Part shown: positions 58,792 to 64,000 of the stretch, one piece after another | Position numbering within the stretch: position 1 is the first letter of the stretch | How the letters are laid out: the number at the start of each line of letters is the position of its first letter | DNA from: Thalassospira alkalitolerans | GTDB taxonomy: Bacteria > Pseudomonadota > Alphaproteobacteria > Rhodospirillales > Thalassospiraceae | DNA length: 64,000 nt | Direction of reading: 5' to 3' | NCBI RefSeq assembly: GCF_002115745.1 | Contig: NZ_JFKB01000003.1 | Coordinates: forward strand, 300,795-364,794 | Notes under the pieces: model-generated | The model's database searches: none | The model's input: the letters and a program-made list of their open reading frames with translations, nothing else | What the model was told of the DNA's origin: nothing | Position numbers and translations under genes: made by a program

Positions 58792-58818
58792 AAAAGGGCC
58801 GCATGACGCGGCCCTTTT
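58792..58818. terminator. Bidirectional terminator between aldehyde dehydrogenase and ETF-QO
   Basis: AAAAGGGCCGC (58792-58802) pairs with GCGGCCCTTTT (58808-58818) around a 5-nt loop, with A and T ends on each side, between converging genes. Confidence 0.9.
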
Positions 58819-58841
58819 GTATGAGGATAAGCCCAAGGGCC

Positions 58842-60485
58842 TTACATATTGGGGTAATTCGGGCCGCCGCCACCTTCGGGTACCACCCAGACGATGTTCT
58901 GGGTCGGGTCCTTGATGTCACAGGTTTTGCAATGCACGCAGTTCTGGGCGTTGATTTGCAAACGCTTGGCACCATTGCCCTTGTTTTCGTCATCGACGAA
59001 TTCATAAACCCCGGCCGGGCAGAACCGTGCCTCTGGCCCGTCATAGATCGCAAGGTTGACCTGAACCGGGACGCTTGCGTCTTTGAGGGTCAGGTGAATC
59101 GGCTGATCTTCGCTGTGATTGGTGTTGGACAGGAATACCGATGACAGTTTGTCAAAACTGATTTTACCATCCGGTTTCGGATAGTCGATTTTCGGCATCT
59201 CGGCGGCCGGTTTCAAACAGGTATGATCGGCGTGGTTTTTAAAGGTCCAAGGCGCCTTGCCACCAAACAAATAGGTATCAACCGCACTATAGGCCAAACC
59301 ACCCCAGAAGCCCCATTTGGCAAAGCTTGGGCGGATGTTGCGGACCTTGTTCAGTTCCGGATAGACCCAGCTGTTTTTCAGCTTTTCCGGATAGCTTTCC
59401 ATCGAAGCCGGCGGCGTTTCGGCCGTCAGGGCCTCGAAGGCGGCTTCGGCGGCGACCATGCCGGTCTTCATCGCGGTATGCGACCCTTTGATTTTCGGCA
59501 CATTCATAAACCCGGCCGAACAACCGATCAAACAGCCACCAGGGAAAACCAGATCGGGGATCGACTGGAACCCGCCTTCGTTAAGCGCACGCGCGCCATA
59601 GGAAATACGGCGGCCCTTTTCGAAAATCGGACGGATTTTTGGATGGGTTTTGAAACGCTGAAATTCGTCAAACGGGCTGAGATGCGGGTTTTCGTAATCA
59701 AGCCCGATGACAAAGCCAACAACGACCTGATTGTTATCAAGATGATACAGGAACGACCCGCCATAAGTATCTTTGTCCAGCGGCCAGCCAACGGTATGCT
59801 GGATTTTGCCTTCTTGGTGGACGTCGGGATCGACTTCCCAAAGTTCCTTGATGCCGATGCCATAGGTTTGCGGATCGGAATTTTTGCGCAGATCAAATTT
59901 CTTGATCAGCTGTTCCGACAGCGACCCCCGGCATCCTTCGGCAAAGAAGGTATATTTGGCGTGTAATTCCATGCCCGGTTCGTGGTTAGGGCCCGGCGTA
60001 CCATCACGCAGCAGACCCATATCGCCAGTCGCGATCCCCTTGACCGATCCATCATCGTTAAACAGGACTTCGGCGGCGGCAAAGCCCGGATAGACTTCAA
60101 CACCCAGGGCCTCGGCCTGTTCGCCAAGCCAACGGCACACATTGCCAAGACTGACGATGTAATTGCCCTTGTTATGCATTTGCGGCGGGTTTGGAAGCTT
60201 GATCGCGCCCGTCTTGCTGAGCATCATGAATTCGTCTTTGGCGGCGGGAACGTTTAACGGCGCGCCGCGGTCTTTCCAGTCCGGGAAAAGTTCGTTCATC
60301 GAGCGCGGTTCCATCACCGCACCCGAAAGGGTATGTGCGCCGACCTCGGAACCTTTTTCCACCACACAAACGGTGATTTCTTTGTCATGTTCCTGGGCGA
60401 GCTGCATCAAGCGAATGGCAGCCGACAATCCGGATACACCGGCACCGACGACAACCACGTCAAATTCCATGGATTCGCGTTCCAT
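58842..60485 (-). CDS. Electron transfer flavoprotein-ubiquinone oxidoreductase
   Basis: Inner-membrane-associated enzyme that passes electrons from ETF to ubiquinone. The 547-residue protein has the FAD site [17 protein letters not shown], the ubiquinone and FAD region [20 protein letters not shown] and C-terminal 4Fe-4S ligands in [19 protein letters not shown]. It would take the electrons of acyl-CoA dehydrogenases, including Mcd at the other end of the window. ATG 60485 or 60470. Confidence 0.96.
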   Translation of the reverse strand: MERESMEFDVVVVGAGVSGLSAAIRLMQLAQEHDKEITVCVVEKGSEVGAHTLSGAVMEPRSMNELFPDWKDRGAPLNVPAAKDEFMMLSKTGAIKLPNPPQMHNKGNYIVSLGNVCRWLGEQAEALGVEVYPGFAAAEVLFNDDGSVKGIATGDMGLLRDGTPGPNHEPGMELHAKYTFFAEGCRGSLSEQLIKKFDLRKNSDPQTYGIGIKELWEVDPDVHQEGKIQHTVGWPLDKDTYGGSFLYHLDNNQVVVGFVIGLDYENPHLSPFDEFQRFKTHPKIRPIFEKGRRISYGARALNEGGFQSIPDLVFPGGCLIGCSAGFMNVPKIKGSHTAMKTGMVAAEAAFEALTAETPPASMESYPEKLKNSWVYPELNKVRNIRPSFAKWGFWGGLAYSAVDTYLFGGKAPWTFKNHADHTCLKPAAEMPKIDYPKPDGKISFDKLSSVFLSNTNHSEDQPIHLTLKDASVPVQVNLAIYDGPEARFCPAGVYEFVDDENKGNGAKRLQINAQNCVHCKTCDIKDPTQNIVWVVPEGGGGPNYPNM

Positions 60486-60602
60486 ATGGCCTCTCTCATT
60501 TGGCTGCCGACCTTTTCGGACTGTTTTCGTCCGTATGGGTCATAGCCGGTATTCACCGATCAGAGTCTCGCCCAAGCCCTGATTTCTCAGTATTCAAGTA
60601 TT

Positions 60603-60624
60603 AATCGGTATAGCTATACCGATT
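60603..60624. promoter_or_regulatory. Perfect 22-bp palindrome between ETF-QO and UDG
   Basis: Half-site AATCGGTATAG followed at once by its exact reverse complement, centred 128 nt from the ETF-QO start and 115 nt from the UDG start. It lies in the 243-nt divergent gap. The central TATAGCTATA could also overlap a -10 element. A regulator dimer is the likely ligand. Confidence 0.65.
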
Positions 60625-60728
60625 TAAGCCGCGTTTGTATATGGTGCAAGTGATCCAAAATCGTTAAAGTCGATCCAAATCGCGGTCACCATATGCGTTG
60701 CACCGCAACATACACCGTTCCTGTGTAG

Positions 60729-61628
60729 ATGAGCAAACCAATTACAGATTTTGATGTAAATAACCTGGACCCGCTGCAAGCTTTGATCTGGCAGTTTGAA
60801 ATGGGCGTGGACGAAGCCATTGCTGACGAGCCGCTTGACCGTTTCAAGGCGTCCGAAAGTCTGAGCCGTCAGGCCGGTCAGCAGGGGCGTGGTGTATTGC
60901 CACCCAATGGCGGTGCGGGCCGCCCGGCGATGGCACGCCCATCGGCACCCGCAGGACCATCGGGCGGGGCGGCATCACCACCGCCACAGGTTCAAGCGGG
61001 CGGCGGGTTTTTATTATCGGATACACCGCACGAAGCACGCCAAACAGCCCGCGATCTTGCCGCAGCAGCAAATACGCTGATGGAATTAAAGGAAGCGACC
61101 GAAAAGTTCGAAGGATGCGCGCTTAAAAAATCAGCCAGCAAGACCGTTTTTGGTGTCGGCAACCCCGAAGCCAAGCTGGTGCTGGTCGGCGAAGCACCGG
61201 GGGCCGAGGAAGACCGGCAGGGAGAACCCTTTGTCGGGGCAAGTGGTAAATTGCTGGATGCGATGTTGCGATCCATCGGATTTGCGCGCGAAGACATCTA
61301 TATCACCAATGTTTTGCCTTGGCGCCCGCCGGGGAATCGGCCGCCGACCCCGGCCGAAATTGCCGTTTGTGAACCGTTTATCCGTCGTCATCTTGAACTG
61401 ATCGGGCCAAAGGTCATTGTGTGCCTTGGCGGCAGTTCGGCCAAGACCCTGATGGATGAAGATCGCGGGATCACGCGTTTGCGCGGCACATGGAAAGAAA
61501 TCCCGCTGGGAGCGGCATCGGTGGCACAGGTGACGGCGATGTTCCATCCGGAATATTTGCTGAAAACCCCGGAACAAAAACGCCTTGCCTGGGCGGATTT
61601 GCGCGCGGTGGCGCATAAACTTTCGTAA
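60729..61628 (+). CDS. Uracil-DNA glycosylase, family 4 type
   Basis: Removes uracil from DNA. The 299-residue protein has a Pro/Gly/Ala-rich N-terminal tail (about 1-100) and a glycosylase domain with motif [21 protein letters not shown] and motif B HPEYLL. Only three Cys are present (130, 214, 232), whereas family-4 enzymes bind a 4Fe-4S cluster with four; the position of the first is Phe127 (FEGCALK). No UdgX-type KRRIH insert is seen. Divergent from ETF-QO. Confidence 0.87.
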   Translation: MSKPITDFDVNNLDPLQALIWQFEMGVDEAIADEPLDRFKASESLSRQAGQQGRGVLPPNGGAGRPAMARPSAPAGPSGGAASPPPQVQAGGGFLLSDTPHEARQTARDLAAAANTLMELKEATEKFEGCALKKSASKTVFGVGNPEAKLVLVGEAPGAEEDRQGEPFVGASGKLLDAMLRSIGFAREDIYITNVLPWRPPGNRPPTPAEIAVCEPFIRRHLELIGPKVIVCLGGSSAKTLMDEDRGITRLRGTWKEIPLGAASVAQVTAMFHPEYLLKTPEQKRLAWADLRAVAHKLS

Positions 61629-61844
61629 ATTTCGTCATCAAAGGCCCCGCGCATGGCGGATATGCGGCGTGCGAGCCTTTCCGCCAAGTGGTTGATTTCG
61701 GATAAATCATTTCTCTGATCCGGATTTTGCTGCTATATGTCGACTTAATTTGCGGGGGGACACCGCACTCAATAGGTTGCGACGAGAAACTGCTTCGGGA
61801 TACAAGCACGGCTTTGCCGCGGCCTTGTTGGGGAAAGACTGGTT

Positions 61845-63695
61845 TTGATCGAAGCAATAAGAATAAGCCTGCCGCAAGCGATTGATACAATCCGGCGCGG
61901 GATTTTCATGACAGCATTAGGTGCCATTTCGCTGGTTGTGCCGACGCACGCCCATGCGACAAAGGAACAGGCTGCGCTGAGCACTCCAGGTGCCAGTGAT
62001 CGGGTTTCGGTTACCACCCCCATTGTTTTGTCCAAACGTGATGCGGAACTTTACGAACAGATTTTCGCCATTCAGGAACAGGGCCGCTGGAAAGATGCGG
62101 ATAGCCTGATTTCGCGTCTGTCCGATGACTTGTTGATGGGCCATGTGCTGGCCCAGCGTTATTTGCATCCGACGGCCTATCGTTCGCGTTACAAGGAACT
62201 TAAGGATTGGCTGGCGCTTTATGCCGACCATCCGCAGGCGCCGCGCATTTACAAACTTGCGTTGCAGCGCCGCGGTGGTGCCACTTATCCGAAAAAGCCG
62301 GTGGGTGGTTACGTTAAAGGGGCTGGATATGATTACGAAGATATCCGTCCCTATCATCACAAATCGACCAAAAGCCTTTCAGCAGTGCAACGTTCGCGCG
62401 CAACTGTTTTAAAGCGCCGCATTCGTCAGCGGATCAGAAGTGGCTGGCCGACCGGTTCCTTGCAGGTGCTTGAAGCACAGGAAACCAAACGCCTGTTTGA
62501 TGCCTTTGAGCAGGACGAAGCCCGGACGTCGATCGCATCGGGTTACTATTATTTCGGCAAACCTGATCTGGCACTACGACACGCCAGCGAGGCGGCAAAA
62601 CGGTCGGGTAAATACCTGCCGCAGGCCCATTGGACGTCTGGTCTGACAGCCTGGCGTCTTGGCAAGATGGATCAGGCGCATAGCCATTTTGTCGCCCTGA
62701 GCGAAAATAAATACGCATCCAGCTGGACCCGTTCGGCAGGGGCCTTTTGGGCGGCACGTATTGATCTGGCGGCGGGCCGGTTTGCCAAAGCGGACAAGCT
62801 GTTGCAAAAGGCCGCTGAATATCCGCGATCCTTCTATGGTTTGCTGGCACTGCGCACACTTGGCCGTGACGATGTGTTTGACTGGGACAGTCTGGCACTT
62901 GACGAAAACCGTGCCAACAAGCTGCGTCTTGATCCGCATGGTCGTCGGGCACTTGCCTTGCTTCAGATTGATCATCGTGACGAAGCCGAACGCGAATTGC
63001 GCAAAGCCGTTGCAAGTGATGATGACAAATTGCGCCGTGCTGTTTTGTCCTTGGCCGATACGGCCAATCTTGCGTCGCTGACCATGCGGTTGGGCGGGTA
63101 TATGGCCCAGAAAACCGGTGAAGTGATCGTTAATGCGCTTTATCCCGTGCCACCATGGGTGCCGGAAGGCGGTTATGACGTTGATCGGGCGCTGCTTTAT
63201 GCGTTGATGCGTCAGGAATCCGGTTTTAATGCCGAGGCACGCAGCCATGCCGGTGCGCGCGGTTTGATGCAGTTGATGCCGGCAACCGCAAGCTATATCG
63301 GCAATACCCGTTATCGCGGTGAAAAACGTGCCGAGCTGTATGAACCGGAAATCAATCTGTCGCTGGGGCAGAAATATGTTGATCACCTGTTGGAACAGAA
63401 CGGTGTTGATAACGGGTTCTTGCAGTTGATGGCCGCCTATAACGGCGGGATCGGTAATCTGGGCCGTTGGCAGAAGGCGCTAAAAGATAACGAAGACCCG
63501 CTGTATTTCATCGAAAGCATTCCATCCCGCGAGACGCGCTTGTTTGTCGAACGTGTGATGGCCAATCTTTGGATGTATCGTTCCCGTTTGGGGCAAGACA
63601 GCCCGTCGCTTGATCGTTTGGCAGCCGGGAAATGGCCGGTTTACCAGTCACAGGATCTTGGCGCCGGTGATGACGGCCTGACCGCCGAACGCTGA
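61845..63695 (+). CDS. Soluble lytic transglycosylase (Slt70 type)
   Basis: Cuts peptidoglycan in the periplasm. The 616-residue precursor has a signal peptide ending near PTHAHA (residue 38), a long helical superhelix (about 60-440) and a C-terminal catalytic domain with Glu in LMRQESGFNAEARSHAGARGLMQLMPATA and the later AAYNGGIGNLGRW. TTG 61845 has GGGGAAAG upstream; ATG 61908 is the alternative and would give a shorter signal. Confidence 0.92.
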   Translation: MIEAIRISLPQAIDTIRRGIFMTALGAISLVVPTHAHATKEQAALSTPGASDRVSVTTPIVLSKRDAELYEQIFAIQEQGRWKDADSLISRLSDDLLMGHVLAQRYLHPTAYRSRYKELKDWLALYADHPQAPRIYKLALQRRGGATYPKKPVGGYVKGAGYDYEDIRPYHHKSTKSLSAVQRSRATVLKRRIRQRIRSGWPTGSLQVLEAQETKRLFDAFEQDEARTSIASGYYYFGKPDLALRHASEAAKRSGKYLPQAHWTSGLTAWRLGKMDQAHSHFVALSENKYASSWTRSAGAFWAARIDLAAGRFAKADKLLQKAAEYPRSFYGLLALRTLGRDDVFDWDSLALDENRANKLRLDPHGRRALALLQIDHRDEAERELRKAVASDDDKLRRAVLSLADTANLASLTMRLGGYMAQKTGEVIVNALYPVPPWVPEGGYDVDRALLYALMRQESGFNAEARSHAGARGLMQLMPATASYIGNTRYRGEKRAELYEPEINLSLGQKYVDHLLEQNGVDNGFLQLMAAYNGGIGNLGRWQKALKDNEDPLYFIESIPSRETRLFVERVMANLWMYRSRLGQDSPSLDRLAAGKWPVYQSQDLGAGDDGLTAER

Positions 63696-63700
63696 CCATA

Positions 63701-63973
63701 ATGACCGCAAACAACCATCGCAATGGTGAAACGGCATCTGATCGTCGTGATCAGGGCACGGTTCTGGACCGGATGCAGATGCCACCGATGAGTGGTGATG
63801 AAGCCTTGCGCCGGTTTCACAAAGAACGCGAGGCAAGCGGCCTTAAATCACAGACCGACGAAACCACGGAACTTGCAAAACTGCATCCTGTGGTGCGGTT
63901 TGCGGTGGTCGCCGGAACTTTTATCCTGATAGTTGGGGTTCTGCTTGGTGTGCTGTATCTGATTGCTGCCTAG
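63701..63973 (+). CDS. Small membrane protein of unknown function
   Basis: A 90-residue product with a charged N-terminal part (about 1-62) and one C-terminal membrane helix (VRFAVVAGTFILIVGVLLGVLYLI). It starts 5 nt after the transglycosylase stop, so it is probably co-transcribed with it and may anchor or regulate cell-wall cutting. I do not recognise a family. Confidence 0.7.
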   Translation: MTANNHRNGETASDRRDQGTVLDRMQMPPMSGDEALRRFHKEREASGLKSQTDETTELAKLHPVVRFAVVAGTFILIVGVLLGVLYLIAA

Positions 63974-64000
63974 AGCGTTTCATGATTTGTCAGAATCTAT

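Overview
The window looks like chromosomal DNA of a marine or soil alphaproteobacterium of the Rhodospirillales type; Thalassospira is my best guess. The guess rests on the ethylmalonyl-CoA pathway genes, the ispH-thrB-rnhA order, the aa3 oxidase cluster with ctaB, ctaG and SURF1, and moderate GC. No phage, transposase, CRISPR or rRNA was seen. Coding is dense on both strands, and base and codon use look even throughout.

Layout. 1-4.4 kb: mcd (cut by the window edge) and ccr, facing ecm across a shared regulatory region; this is the core of the ethylmalonyl-CoA pathway for acetyl-CoA assimilation. 4.4-6 kb: a TetR regulator facing an SDR oxidoreductase, with an inverted operator-like repeat between them. 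6-11.2 kb: a GGDEF-EAL c-di-GMP protein, then ispH-thrB-rnhA. 11.4-17 kb: a lipoprotein, then a tandem glycine riboswitch leading gcvT-gcvH-gcvPA-gcvPB. 17-24.4 kb: two CheZ paralogues with no other chemotaxis gene nearby, a small unknown gene, a peroxiredoxin, a ScsB/DsbD-type thiol reductase, an AlgH-family protein and a gene-free stretch of about 0.95 kb. 24.4-30.6 kb: cytochrome c oxidase structural and assembly genes. 30.7-35.6 kb: M32 carboxypeptidase, a lone cNMP-binding domain, thrC and an M16 peptidase.

35.7-42.8 kb is a six-gene ABC transporter operon: binding protein, two permeases, ATPase, a double-domain glycerophosphodiesterase and a LacI regulator. It has a perfect 16-bp palindrome ahead of the first gene and faces a nagK-like ROK kinase plus cutC. 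45.2-51.4 kb: a hybrid sensor kinase, tRNA-Gln, ispE and a TPR lipoprotein. 51.6-58.8 kb: a DJ-1/PfpI protein and an accessory catabolic module of M20 amidohydrolase, a small membrane protein, a DUF3100-like membrane protein, a LysR regulator, a 3-hydroxyisobutyrate-dehydrogenase-like enzyme and an aldehyde dehydrogenase. 58.8-64 kb: ETF-ubiquinone oxidoreductase, a family-4-type uracil-DNA glycosylase, a lytic transglycosylase and a small membrane protein.

The best candidate for something undescribed is the 52.3-58.8 kb module. Two copies of a 19-nt inverted repeat (18/19 identical, each containing a T-N11-A LysR box) flank lysR on both sides. They tie a probable two-subunit transporter and hydrolase to a divergent dehydrogenase pair. 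Second is the ABC operon that carries a double GDPD enzyme and a permease with a loop insertion of about 130 residues. All functions are read from sequence motifs and recalled families; no database search was run.
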